From Bacteroidales bacterium (GTDB taxonomy: Bacteria > Bacteroidota > Bacteroidia > Bacteroidales > F082), in NCBI GenBank assembly GCA_017548125.1, contig JAFYNK010000087.1, positions 39,069 through 103,068 of the forward strand: a DNA stretch of 64,000 nt, written 5' to 3'. Positions 41,767-50,149 of this stretch are shown here, one piece after another. Position 1 is the stretch's first letter, and each line of letters opens with the position of its first letter. The position numbers and the translations under genes are program-made. Under the pieces are notes generated by a model. That model was not told the origin of the DNA. It searched no databases and was given only the letters and a program-made list of their open reading frames with translations.

Positions 41767-41859
41767 TTGCACTTTGTTAAAGTCAATAAGTCAATGAGTT
41801 CTGAGTCAGTGTCAGAGTTTAGAGTTCAAAGTTCAACAACCGTGGATATATGAAATTAT

Positions 41860-42522
41860 ATGAAAAATTCACCAGATTATATCAATGAAACTAATTGTGA
41901 TTCAGTATATACGCCGTTTGTATATGAAGATCGTAAATTGGAACCGTTTAATGAGGCCTTGTATCAACTATTAGATAAGCATTCTGAAAACGGTTATATA
42001 ATAGTCAGTCTCTGTAATGACGAGGATGATTGTATAAGGAAACTCATCACCATCCTTAAGAAATCGCCATGGTCATATATGCCAGTGTATGGTGGTTTTA
42101 TTGAAAATAAAGGTAAAGAAAATGAGACTGTCGTATATGAGAAAAGCTTTATGATATTTAATTATGATAAAAAGGGAAATCCTAATAAGTTGGATGATTT
42201 ATTTAATTTCGGTGTTGAATTATCTGAAAAAATCAATCAGGATTCATTTTTATATCATGAACATGGAAAGAAACCAACATACTATAAATACGGCAAACAC
42301 ATTTCAGTTTTTAGTGATAAAATGAAATTTAAAGATTATGCCGAGATGTATTTTACTGGTTTACATAAAAACACGCATGAATATTCTGGGATACCAGCCA
42401 AAGTCACACGTTTTAAATTCATAGAATGTTATGCGAACCCGAAACCGCAGGTCGTATGCACTCGTTTTATGAGAGATAAAGCCGGCGAAATATTTTTAGG
42501 AAAAAACATCTTTAATGATTGA
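41860..42522 (+). CDS. Hypothetical protein, accessory island
   Basis: 220 residues, without signal peptide or membrane segment. Segments such as NGYIIVSLCNDEDDCIRKLI, SPWSYMPVYGGFIENKG and YEKSFMIFNYDKKGNPNKLD suggest an alpha/beta protein. No family was recognised. It lies between the zinc-ribbon operon and the FISUMP-like gene, preceded by a word-repeat spacer. Confidence 0.65.
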   Translation: MKNSPDYINETNCDSVYTPFVYEDRKLEPFNEALYQLLDKHSENGYIIVSLCNDEDDCIRKLITILKKSPWSYMPVYGGFIENKGKENETVVYEKSFMIFNYDKKGNPNKLDDLFNFGVELSEKINQDSFLYHEHGKKPTYYKYGKHISVFSDKMKFKDYAEMYFTGLHKNTHEYSGIPAKVTRFKFIECYANPKPQVVCTRFMRDKAGEIFLGKNIFND

Positions 42523-42618
42523 ATCTTTTTATGTGGTTATGAGCTGTGAGCATTGAGAAGTGAGCAAAAAAATCATTGTCCAATTTTTTTTGACATTTTT
42601 ACAAAACGGTATATATAA

Positions 42619-42658
42619 TCACTGAATTTTTGTAACACTTTTGTTATATATAAGTAAT
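42619..42658 (+). promoter_or_regulatory. Shared TATATATAA element, copy 3
   Basis: TCACTGAATTTTTGTAACAC then TTTTGTTATATATAAGTAAT, upstream of the FISUMP-like gene. A related ACAAAACGGTATATATAATC lies just upstream. Confidence 0.5.
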
Positions 42659-42701
42659 AAAAAATAATGAACAAAGTCTGTTGACTGTTGACTTAAAAAA
42701 T

Positions 42702-43244
42702 ATGGACCACGAATACATTGATTTAGGATTGCCAAGCGGCGTAAAATGGGCGGCTTGCAACATCGGCGCGAATTCTCCAGAGGAAATCGGCGACTATTTC
42801 GCTTGGGGCGAGATAAAACCAAAAGAAAATTATTGCCTAGAGAACAGTCTGACTCATGAAAAGAATATTGCGACAAGCAAGAACAGACTGTGGAACATTT
42901 CTGGCAACCCGAAATATGACGCTGCCACTGCCAACTGGGGCGAGGAGTGGAGAATGCCGACAAAAGACGAGATGCTGGAACTGATAACCTTTTGTGAGTT
43001 GGAAAAGGACGTGATGCTGAATGGAAAACAAGGACTTAAGATTATAGGACCTAACGGCAATAGCATCTTCCTTCCACACAACAGTGTGGCTTTTGAGAAA
43101 ATGTTCCTTAAAAAGACATACTGTAATTATTGGACATCGTCGGCGATGGCAGGCGTTTTTCTTTCATTTCGATTAGAGGCGTGGGATGTGGTCCCGACAA
43201 GCCGTGCCTTTGGTTATGGAGTAAGAGCGGTGAGGAATGAGTAA
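42702..43244 (+). CDS. FISUMP-like (major paralogous domain) protein
   Basis: 180 residues from the ATG at 42702; upstream in-frame codons are spacer repeat. The motif YIDLGLPSGVKWAACNIGAN, then GDYFAWGEIKPKENY, EEWRMPTKDEMLELI, YWTSS and GYGVRAVRN is the Fibrobacter succinogenes major paralogous domain common in Bacteroidetes. No signal peptide is visible, which is unusual because many members are exported. The function of the domain is unknown. Confidence 0.82.
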   Translation: MDHEYIDLGLPSGVKWAACNIGANSPEEIGDYFAWGEIKPKENYCLENSLTHEKNIATSKNRLWNISGNPKYDAATANWGEEWRMPTKDEMLELITFCELEKDVMLNGKQGLKIIGPNGNSIFLPHNSVAFEKMFLKKTYCNYWTSSAMAGVFLSFRLEAWDVVPTSRAFGYGVRAVRNE

Positions 43245-43264
43245 TTAAAATTGAAAATTGACAC

Positions 43265-43435
43265 TTAGACTATACCTATGATGGTTATACCACTCTCGAT
43301 GGCGACGATGGTTATATGGAATGTCATAGTCATCCGCCGGTAGTTCAATGTTTTCCGGCAAACACTTTGAAAATGAATGATGATCATAAGAAGAAACTGC
43401 TCAACGGATATCAGAAATTAGTTCATGAGGAATAA
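43265..43435 (+). pseudogene. Short gene remnant
   Basis: An open frame without a good start, following an in-frame TGA, reads HLDYTYDGYTTLDGDDGYME, CHSHPPVVQCFPANTLKMND and DHKKKLLNGYQKLVHEE. The only ATG near the beginning would give 39 residues (43316-43435). It may be the tail of a decayed gene; a terminator follows at once. Confidence 0.45.
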
Positions 43436-43440
43436 AAAAC

Positions 43441-43472
43441 AATCTCGTCTGAATCCAGACGAGATTTTTTTT
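43441..43472 (+). terminator. Terminator hairpin, AACAATCT family, copy 2
   Basis: AATCTCGTCTG (43441-43451) and CAGACGAGATT (43456-43466) form a perfect 11-bp stem followed by a long T-run. Confidence 0.85.
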
Positions 43473-43567
43473 TTTTTGTTTTTATATCCGTGATTGTCAT
43501 TACACATTGTTAATTTTCTATTACACTTTTTAACATTTTTTAACTTTTTTATTTGATTCCGATATTC

Positions 43568-43575
43568 TAATTTTG
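43568..43575 (+). promoter_or_regulatory. -7 promoter box of the DUF1016 gene
   Basis: TAATTTTG lies 33 bp before the ATG and fits TAnnTTTG. Confidence 0.55.
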
Positions 43576-43607
43576 CAGTATGAAACCAAAGTTAATTTTA
43601 TAATATT

Positions 43608-44759
43608 ATGGAATCAAAAATTGAAATTGTAAAACATCATTGTCCGCAAACAGAATTAGAGAAACAATTTGAATATGTAAATTTACTAATAGAACTGCAT
43701 CATGTATCGGCTGTTGTAAATGTGAATGTAGAAGTCTTGCTTACGAGTTGGGAAGTAGGGCAATATATATCAAAACAATTAAAATATTCAAATTGGGGAA
43801 CAAAAGTCGTAAGTGATTTAGCTGATTATCTTAAATCTCAAAATCCTAAAAGAAGAGGCTTTGGGAAACGTCATTTGTACAATATGGTAAAATTTTATGA
43901 TACCTATAGTCAAGTGGAATTTCTTAATATGACAGAACGCCTGCATATGTTTGAATTTGTGCAATTGGGAATTGCACAATTGGAACAAAATAAAATTGTG
44001 CAGTTGTCAACTGCACAATTAACCTCATCTGAAATAAATCTAAAAATGCCATTAGTGTTAACTATAACAACATTTACTAATCATATCGAAATCATGAACC
44101 GTTGTAATAGTTATGAAGAACGTATTTTTTATATGCTTTATGCTTCGCAATATGGCTTGAAAACAGATGAGATAAGAAGATGTATTGTCAATCAAACATA
44201 TTTATCTTTAATGAGTAAGGATAAGATGTTGTCTCCAAAAATGAAAGCTGAATATTCAAATGTGGAATTTATCTTAAAGGATAAAGCATTTGTCGATTTC
44301 TTAAATCTTCCTTCCAAACATAATGAACGTCATTTACATAGTGGATTATTAGAGCACATGAAAGAATTTATTCTTGAACTTGGTAAAGATTTCTTGTTTG
44401 TAGAAAGTGAATATGCTGTTCAAGTCGGAGGTTCTGTTAAACGTATTGACTTGCTCTTTTATCATAGAGCATTACAATGTCTGGTCGCAATTGAATTGAA
44501 AACTACCGATTTTCAACCTGAATTTGTGGGAAAAATGGATATGTATTTGGAAGCACTTGATCGTGACGTAAAAAGAGAAAATGAAAATCCAAGTATTGGA
44601 ATTATTCTTTGTCCTTCGGCAGATCGTAGCATGGTGGAATATACATTAAGCAGATCTCTTTCACCAACAATGATTGCAGAATATCAGCGTAAATTAATTC
44701 CATTAGATGTTATGCAAAAATCGTTGGAAGAATATTGTACTTTTTTAAATAACAAATAA
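43608..44759 (+). CDS. DUF1016 / YhcG-type PDDEXK nuclease
   Basis: 383 residues. The N-terminal DUF1016_N winged-helix part has SWEVGQYISKQLKYSNWGTK and GFGKRHLYNMVKFYDTYSQ. The C-terminal nuclease domain has VGGSVKRIDLLFYHRALQCL with D281 and IELKTTDFQPEFVGKM with E296 and K298. The family occurs with restriction-modification and mobile DNA and is thought to be a nuclease or Holliday-junction-related enzyme. The linker (about 118-139) is encoded by two palindromes (43957-43979 and 43994-44020), giving QLGIAQLEQNKIVQLSTAQL. It is bounded by two matching terminator hairpins. Confidence 0.9.
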   Translation: MESKIEIVKHHCPQTELEKQFEYVNLLIELHHVSAVVNVNVEVLLTSWEVGQYISKQLKYSNWGTKVVSDLADYLKSQNPKRRGFGKRHLYNMVKFYDTYSQVEFLNMTERLHMFEFVQLGIAQLEQNKIVQLSTAQLTSSEINLKMPLVLTITTFTNHIEIMNRCNSYEERIFYMLYASQYGLKTDEIRRCIVNQTYLSLMSKDKMLSPKMKAEYSNVEFILKDKAFVDFLNLPSKHNERHLHSGLLEHMKEFILELGKDFLFVESEYAVQVGGSVKRIDLLFYHRALQCLVAIELKTTDFQPEFVGKMDMYLEALDRDVKRENENPSIGIILCPSADRSMVEYTLSRSLSPTMIAEYQRKLIPLDVMQKSLEEYCTFLNNK

Positions 44760-44763
44760 ACAA

Positions 44764-44795
44764 ACAATCTCGCCTGAAATCCAGACGAGATTGTT
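44764..44795. terminator. Terminator hairpin, AACAATCT family, copy 3
   Basis: AACAATCTCGCCTG and CCAGACGAGATTGTTT are complementary arms just after the DUF1016 stop. Confidence 0.85.
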
Positions 44796-44804
44796 TGTTT
44801 TTAT

Positions 44805-44853
44805 GAGACATGTCAATGTGTGTTTATATTTGGGTAACTTCGACACATCTCTT
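44805..44853. repeat. Dispersed hairpin repeat, family A, copy 5
   Basis: GAGACATGTCAATGTGTG and CTTCGACACATCTCT form degenerate arms of family A. Confidence 0.55.
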
Positions 44854-44858
44854 CAATT

Positions 44859-44893
44859 ATGAATTATGCATTATGAATTATGCATTATGAATT
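44859..44893. repeat. ATGAATTATGCATT tandem repeat
   Basis: Two to three copies of a 15-bp unit abut the stop of the reverse-strand S9 peptidase gene. Confidence 0.75.
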
Positions 44894-46967
44894 ACTTCAA
44901 GTATTTGTCAAGCCAGTTGAAGAATCTTCTTTGCCATAAGATTCCGTTCTGTGCCTGGAGAACCCAGTGGTTTTCATCTGGGAAGTACAAGAACTCTGCT
45001 GGGATGCCTCTCAACACTGCTGCGTTGTATGCCTGCATGCCTTGTGTGAAGCAGATTCTGTAGTCTTCAGCGCCGTGTACGACCATGATAGGCGCGGTCC
45101 ATTTGTCAACGAATTTATGTGGCGAGTTGGCGTATGACCATTGTACTACCGGATTGTCCTTGTCCCAATAAGGTCCGCCTAAGTCCCAGTTGACGAACCA
45201 CATCTCTTCTGTTTCAAGATATTGTGACTCGAAGTTGAACATGCCGTCGTGTGCTATCAATGCCTTGAAGCGTCCTTCGTGATGGCCGGCGAGCCAGAAT
45301 ACTGAGAAGCCGCCGAAGCTTGCGCCTACAGCGCCGAGTCTTTCTTCATCAACGAATGGTTCTTTTGCGATGGCGTCGATGGCTGAGAGATAATCCTTCA
45401 TACATTGTCCGCCGTAGTCGCCGCTGATGGCTTCACACCATTCCTGACCGAATCCTGGGAGACCTCTTCTGTTAGGAGCCACTACGATATAGTCGTTCGC
45501 TGCCATCATCTGGAAGTTCCAGCGATATGACCAGAACTGACTTACTGTGCTTTGAGGACCGCCTTCGCAGAAGAGAAGAGCTGGATATTTCTTGTTCTTG
45601 TCGAAGTGAGGAGGGTAGATGACCCATACTAACATTCTCTTGCCGTCGGTTGTCTCAACCCAGCGTTCTTCAACATTGCCCATTGTGAGTTGGTTGAAGA
45701 TGTTGTCGTTGACTTTAGTGAGTTGTCTTGCTTCGCCGCTCTGTGGATCAACGATGTATAACTCTGTAGCGTGCGACATCGACTGACGTCCAGCGATGAG
45801 TTTGTCGCCTGCCCAAGCGATAGAGATATAATTATGTTTGCCTTCTGTTATCTTTCTGATAGAACCTGTTGCGAGGCTGAGAGCATAAATCTGCTCTGTA
45901 GCGTTGCGGTCGCTGATGAAATAGATTGTCTGACCGTCGGCAGCCCATAAGAGGTTGGTGGCGTTTTGGTCGAAGCCGATAGAATAGTCTTTCTTTTCGC
46001 CTGTCTTTAAATCCATCACGAAGAGACGTTGTTTATCTGCTTCGTAACCATCACGTTCCATGCTTTCCCAAGCTATCTTGTCGCCTTGTGGAGAAACGAC
46101 GACATTCATGTCGTAACCCATCATGCCTTCTGTGAGGTTGATGCATTCGCCTGTTGGAATGTTGTATTGATAAATGTCAGTGTTTGTTGATGTTGCATAT
46201 TCCAAACCGACTTTCTTTCTGCAAGAATAGAGGATGTTTTGTCCGTCATTTGTCCATGTCACTTGTTCGAGGCCGCCCCATGGTCTTACAGGAGCTTCCC
46301 ACATTTCACCTTCCATAATATCTAAGGTGTTCTTGCCATTGTCGGCAGTGATGAAGATATGTCCGTAGGTGTCAACCCATTGATCCCAGTGACGATACAT
46401 CAAGTCGTTGTTGATTCTTCCTGAAGAAAGCTGTAGGTCAGGGTAGATGTCGGCGACATTGTCTTTAAGTTTCACTTCAGCGGTATAAAGAAGCTGCGAT
46501 TCGTCAGGAGAATACTCGAAGCCGCCGATGCCGCCTTCCACGAATGACACTTGTTTTCTTCCGCTGCCGTCAGGGTTCATTTCCCATACTTGCATGTCGC
46601 CGCTCGCTGCGCTCATGAAGAGAATCTTGCTTCCGTCGTTGTTCCATGTCGGGCTGTATTCGCTGGCGAATGACTGGGTGAGACATCTGTTGTTGTTGCC
46701 GTCGATGTCGATGATGTAGATGTCTGTTTTGCTTCTGTTTTCTGGAATGATGAAATAGGTGAGGTTGTAAACTACTGATTTTCCGTCAGGAGACACAGCG
46801 TATTCACCGATACGGTTCATCGACCACATTACTTCAGGAGTCATGATGTCTGACTCGATGACGATGTCTTGAGGTGGTGCGTAAGTCGCTGCTTTTTCGT
46901 TAGTTGGCTTTCCGCATGAAACCATAAACAAAGCAGCTAAAGCAATGATAAAAAGGTTTTTTCTCAT
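44892..46967 (-). CDS. S9-family serine peptidase (DPP5-like), lipoprotein
   Basis: 691 residues. Signal and lipobox: LAALFMVSC (Cys18). A beta-propeller of WD40-like/TolB units occupies about 50-430 (YAVSPDGKSVVYNLTYF, ASEYSPTWNNDGSKILFM). The alpha/beta hydrolase domain has S550 in GASFGG, D635 in HGAEDYR and H667 in ENHW. The family releases dipeptides or acylated residues from peptide N-termini. In Bacteroidetes the DPP5 enzymes are periplasmic and feed peptide use. It diverges from the PNGase F-like gene. Confidence 0.93.
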   Translation of the reverse strand: MRKNLFIIALAALFMVSCGKPTNEKAATYAPPQDIVIESDIMTPEVMWSMNRIGEYAVSPDGKSVVYNLTYFIIPENRSKTDIYIIDIDGNNNRCLTQSFASEYSPTWNNDGSKILFMSAASGDMQVWEMNPDGSGRKQVSFVEGGIGGFEYSPDESQLLYTAEVKLKDNVADIYPDLQLSSGRINNDLMYRHWDQWVDTYGHIFITADNGKNTLDIMEGEMWEAPVRPWGGLEQVTWTNDGQNILYSCRKKVGLEYATSTNTDIYQYNIPTGECINLTEGMMGYDMNVVVSPQGDKIAWESMERDGYEADKQRLFVMDLKTGEKKDYSIGFDQNATNLLWAADGQTIYFISDRNATEQIYALSLATGSIRKITEGKHNYISIAWAGDKLIAGRQSMSHATELYIVDPQSGEARQLTKVNDNIFNQLTMGNVEERWVETTDGKRMLVWVIYPPHFDKNKKYPALLFCEGGPQSTVSQFWSYRWNFQMMAANDYIVVAPNRRGLPGFGQEWCEAISGDYGGQCMKDYLSAIDAIAKEPFVDEERLGAVGASFGGFSVFWLAGHHEGRFKALIAHDGMFNFESQYLETEEMWFVNWDLGGPYWDKDNPVVQWSYANSPHKFVDKWTAPIMVVHGAEDYRICFTQGMQAYNAAVLRGIPAEFLYFPDENHWVLQAQNGILWQRRFFNWLDKYLK

Positions 46968-47004
46968 AATTATTTATTTTAAATTGATTTGCTGATGATG
47001 CTTA

Positions 47005-47034
47005 CAAAAATAACGATTAAAAACATTATATTTG
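47005..47034. promoter_or_regulatory. Divergent promoter pair S9 peptidase / PNGase F-like gene
   Basis: CAAAAATA (47005-47012) reads TATTTTTG on the minus strand toward the S9 gene, and TATATTTG (47027-47034) faces the plus-strand gene. Both match TAnnTTTG. Confidence 0.65.
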
Positions 47035-47050
47035 CACAAAATTATTTATT

Positions 47051-48742
47051 ATGAGCAGAAAGTTATTTTTATCGTTTTTATTTACATTAATTTTATTGAC
47101 AGCAAGCGCACAGCAACGTCTCACTTATCAAATCTATTCACTCGGTTCTAACAACGGTGACACTACTTTTGTAGAACTGCAACGCTATGGTCAACAGACT
47201 AAATTCCAAGATGTTAACGTATTTCAAGGTGATTTGATTCCTGGTATTTCAGAAGACATCACTTACGTTAATTATGAAACTGACAGCGCTTATTTCCAGA
47301 TGAAGTTTGCCGACGGCGATTCTTACTTCGCATCATTCCCTTTGTCATCAAATATCCAATTCTCTGAAGAGGGCAGCGAGAAAATCAACGGCTACGAATG
47401 CAAAAAATATCGCACAAGCATAAATTCCAATACAATTGAAGTATGGATGACCGAGTCTCTCGGTTATGACGCTATGCCTACTATTAGCAGAGGCGTGCTC
47501 AAAGGCGTCATGGTTCGCCAACTCATCAACGGCAACAGAATGTTCGAGTTGAGAAGTATCAAGAAAGACAAAAAAATCAAAAAAGAAATCATCCCTTCAG
47601 AAATGGGTCAACGTGTCGCTCCAAGAGACATAGACAAAATCTCAAAAGACAAACTCATAATCAAGACTCCAATATTCGATAAAGAACAGATTCATTTCTC
47701 TGAGATAGAGAAGTTTACAGGCGAAATTCCTTACGATACTGTCATTCATTTCGCTTACGGAACATTGATATTAAAAAGAGTGCAACTCGAAAATCTCCCA
47801 GAACATTATTCTTATTTTATTGAAGTTGAAGAACAATCAAACGGCGATGCATACGACCGCTCAGGTTCTATCTTCGTTATTCCAACCGACAGAGAGTTGA
47901 GTTTAAAAGATGCTTTAATAGACAGTATTCAACTGCTTCATTCTTATACTGATAGAAGAGATATAACATACAGAGCGATTAAATTGGAAGACGATTTCCT
48001 TCCTGTTGTAGAGCTTATGCGTTTCTTCACTCCATTTGGTGTCAATCACTTCAACGACAGAGTCAGAATTGATGGCTTGGAATGGTCTGATGTCGCTTAT
48101 TACAAACAAGATGTCACAGATGTAGCGAAACATCTTCGTGGCGATGTCTTGATAGGTGCTTTCATTGGCAACTACGATGGCGGCGGTCATAAATTGAGTC
48201 TCGATCTCCTCGCTTATCCTGGTGATTATTCATGGGATTTAAGTCAAAATGATGACTGGACTTTACCTTTATTTAATACATGTAACGTAATGGAAATGGC
48301 AGGTCAGCACTACGGACGTATGTTCAAGACAGACAGCCTCACCGTTGAGTTTGAACTTCCAGAAAACGTTGAGAATCTTAGATTGAGATATATCAGCACC
48401 GGTCATGGCGGCTGGGGTGGCGGCGATGAGTTCAACCCAAAAGAAAACAGCATCATCATCGATGGTGAAAAAGTGTTCACTCATACACCATGGCGTTGCG
48501 ACTGTGCCACTTACAGAGAAATGAATCCAGTGTCAGGTAATTTCTGGAACGGTCAGTCTTCTTCAGATCTCTCACGTTCAGGCTGGTGCCCAGGAACAGC
48601 AACACAGCCAGTTTATTTCGACTTGGGTTTCTTGAAAGCAGGAAAACATACAATCACAATAGCGATACCACAAGGCGACGACGAAGGCAGCAGCTTCAAC
48701 CATTGGATGGTATCGGGAGTGCTTTTGGGAACTTTAGAATAA
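47051..48742 (+). CDS. Secreted PNGase F-like protein with GLPGLI-like N-terminal part
   Basis: 563 residues with a signal peptide (LFLSFLFTLILLTASAQ). Residues about 20-180 resemble a GLPGLI-type domain (VNYETDSAYFQMKFADGDSY, YECKKYRTSINSNTIEVWMT). From about residue 310 the sequence follows peptide-N-glycosidase F: FTPFGVNHFNDRVR, IGAFIGNYDGGGHKLSLDLL, RYISTGHGGWGGGDEFNPKE (about 443-462), TPWRCDCATYREMNPVSGNF and DLSRSGWCPGTATQPVYF. Such enzymes remove N-linked glycans from glycoproteins. Acidic catalytic residues need an alignment to confirm. It shares its promoter region with a peptidase. Confidence 0.88.
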   Translation: MSRKLFLSFLFTLILLTASAQQRLTYQIYSLGSNNGDTTFVELQRYGQQTKFQDVNVFQGDLIPGISEDITYVNYETDSAYFQMKFADGDSYFASFPLSSNIQFSEEGSEKINGYECKKYRTSINSNTIEVWMTESLGYDAMPTISRGVLKGVMVRQLINGNRMFELRSIKKDKKIKKEIIPSEMGQRVAPRDIDKISKDKLIIKTPIFDKEQIHFSEIEKFTGEIPYDTVIHFAYGTLILKRVQLENLPEHYSYFIEVEEQSNGDAYDRSGSIFVIPTDRELSLKDALIDSIQLLHSYTDRRDITYRAIKLEDDFLPVVELMRFFTPFGVNHFNDRVRIDGLEWSDVAYYKQDVTDVAKHLRGDVLIGAFIGNYDGGGHKLSLDLLAYPGDYSWDLSQNDDWTLPLFNTCNVMEMAGQHYGRMFKTDSLTVEFELPENVENLRLRYISTGHGGWGGGDEFNPKENSIIIDGEKVFTHTPWRCDCATYREMNPVSGNFWNGQSSSDLSRSGWCPGTATQPVYFDLGFLKAGKHTITIAIPQGDDEGSSFNHWMVSGVLLGTLE

Positions 48743-48748
48743 TGGTGA

Positions 48749-48791
48749 CTGAGCTTGTCGAAGGCAGCATTCGACACTTCGACAAGCTCAG
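48749..48791. repeat. Dispersed hairpin repeat, family B, copy 3
   Basis: CTGAGCTTGTCGAAG (48749-48763) and CTTCGACAAGCTCAG (48777-48791) form a perfect 15-bp stem, in the opposite arm order to copy 1. Confidence 0.85.
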
Positions 48792-48803
48792 TGAACGAAT
48801 GTA

Positions 48804-48854
48804 TAGACGTTTCAATGTAACCTAAAAAATAAACAAGATGTCGTTGATGCGTCT
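48804..48854. repeat. Dispersed hairpin repeat, family A, copy 6
   Basis: TAGACGTTTCAATGTAACC and GTCGTTGATGCGTCTA form the arms. It follows the family B copy directly. Confidence 0.6.
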
Positions 48855-48869
48855 AATTGGTTAAATTGT

Positions 48870-48877
48870 TATTTTTG
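48870..48877 (+). promoter_or_regulatory. -7 promoter box of the glycosyltransferase gene
   Basis: TATTTTTG lies 20 bp before the TTG start and fits TAnnTTTG. Confidence 0.55.
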
Positions 48878-48896
48878 TGAAAATAAAAATTGGATT

Positions 48897-50024
48897 TTGA
48901 AAATAGCTGTAAATACACGATTGTTGCTTAAGGACAAGCTCGAAGGCATCGGCTGGGTGACATACGAATGTCTGCGTCGTATGGTGCTGTCGCATCCTGA
49001 GGTGGAGTTTCATTTCATCTTCGACAGAGAACCAGATCCAAAGTTCATATTCGCCGATAATGTGAAGCCTGTCGTACTCTTTCCTCCAGCACGTCATCCT
49101 TTTTTATATATAGCGTTCTTCGAATTTGCAGTGGCAAAATATCTCCGTAAGATAAAAGCAGATCTGTATCTTTCGCCTGACGCATATCTTAGTTTGAGAA
49201 GTAAGACCAAACAAATAGCCGTCTTTCATGACTTGAACTTCGAGCATTTTCCACAGGATTTCCCTAAGATTCATCTTTGGCATTATAAGAAATTCTTCCC
49301 TAAATATGCCAAGAAAGCAGATAAGATCATAACAGTGTCTGAATTTTCAAAGAAAGACATTTGCGAATGCTACGGCATAAATCCTGACAAGATTCATGTG
49401 GCATATAATGGAGCTAATGATGTCTTTATTCCTGTAAATGATGAAGTTAAAGATGAGATAAGAAAGAAGTATTCAGAAGGAAAACCTTATTTTATGTTTG
49501 TGGGTTCCTTGCATCCACGTAAGAACCTCGCTCGTCTTTTCACTTCTTTCGATTTGTTTAAGAAGAAAAACAGTAATGATATAAAACTCGTCATAGTCGG
49601 AAGTAAGAGATGGTGGACAGAACCGATAAAAAACGCTTACGAATCTATGACATTTAAAGACGAAGTCATCTTCACTGGACGCTTGTCTGCGGAAGATCTG
49701 CATCTTGTCACAGCATCGGCATTGGCATCAGTTTATGTCTCATATTTTGAAGGCTTTGGAATACCTATCGTTGAAGCTTTCAAATGCGATACGCCAGTCA
49801 TCACATCCAACGTCACCTCAATGCCTGAGGTGGCAGCCGGCGCAGCATTGCTCGTCGATCCTTTCCAGGAAGAGTCGATAGCAGAGGCGATGGAAAAAAT
49901 CATGGATGAGAAAATACGCGAGGAATTGATAGAAAAAGGAAGAATCAGACGACAAGACTTCTCATGGGATAAGGCAGCGGAAATGTGGTGGAAATGCATA
50001 GAAAAATTTAAAACTGGAAATTGA
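48897..50024 (+). CDS. Family 4 glycosyltransferase
   Basis: 375 residues starting with TTG; no ATG lies near the expected N-terminus, and KIAVNTRLLLKDKLEGIGW is the usual beginning for this group. The GT-B fold shows KADLYLSPDAYLS, DKIITVSEFSKKDICECYGI, PYFMFVGSLHPRKNLARLF and the nucleotide-sugar motif EGFGIPIVEAFKCDTPVITS (catalytic E-x7-E pattern). It transfers a sugar in surface-glycan or glycoprotein synthesis; donor and acceptor are unknown. It stands alone between repeat-rich gaps. Confidence 0.9.
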   Translation: MKIAVNTRLLLKDKLEGIGWVTYECLRRMVLSHPEVEFHFIFDREPDPKFIFADNVKPVVLFPPARHPFLYIAFFEFAVAKYLRKIKADLYLSPDAYLSLRSKTKQIAVFHDLNFEHFPQDFPKIHLWHYKKFFPKYAKKADKIITVSEFSKKDICECYGINPDKIHVAYNGANDVFIPVNDEVKDEIRKKYSEGKPYFMFVGSLHPRKNLARLFTSFDLFKKKNSNDIKLVIVGSKRWWTEPIKNAYESMTFKDEVIFTGRLSAEDLHLVTASALASVYVSYFEGFGIPIVEAFKCDTPVITSNVTSMPEVAAGAALLVDPFQEESIAEAMEKIMDEKIREELIEKGRIRRQDFSWDKAAEMWWKCIEKFKTGN

Positions 50025-50035
50025 AAATAAATAAT

Positions 50036-50145
50036 TGGTTTAAGGTTTAATGCTTAAGGTTTAAGGTTTGATTAGGATAAACCTTCAACTCTAAACTTCA
50101 AAACTGCTTTAAACTTTAAACCTTAAACTTTAAACTAAATAAAAA
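50036..50145. repeat. Word repeat hairpin (TTTAAGGTTT type)
   Basis: TTTAAGGTTTAATGCTTAAG is followed by AACTTTAAACCTTAAAC words; the halves can pair. It lies between the glycosyltransferase and purD. Confidence 0.7.
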
Positions 50146-50149
50146 AAGT

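Noticed and set aside
34877-43435. Integron cassette array
   Set aside because: No integron integrase and no attC-like palindromes with the usual core were recognised; the spacers are low-complexity words.
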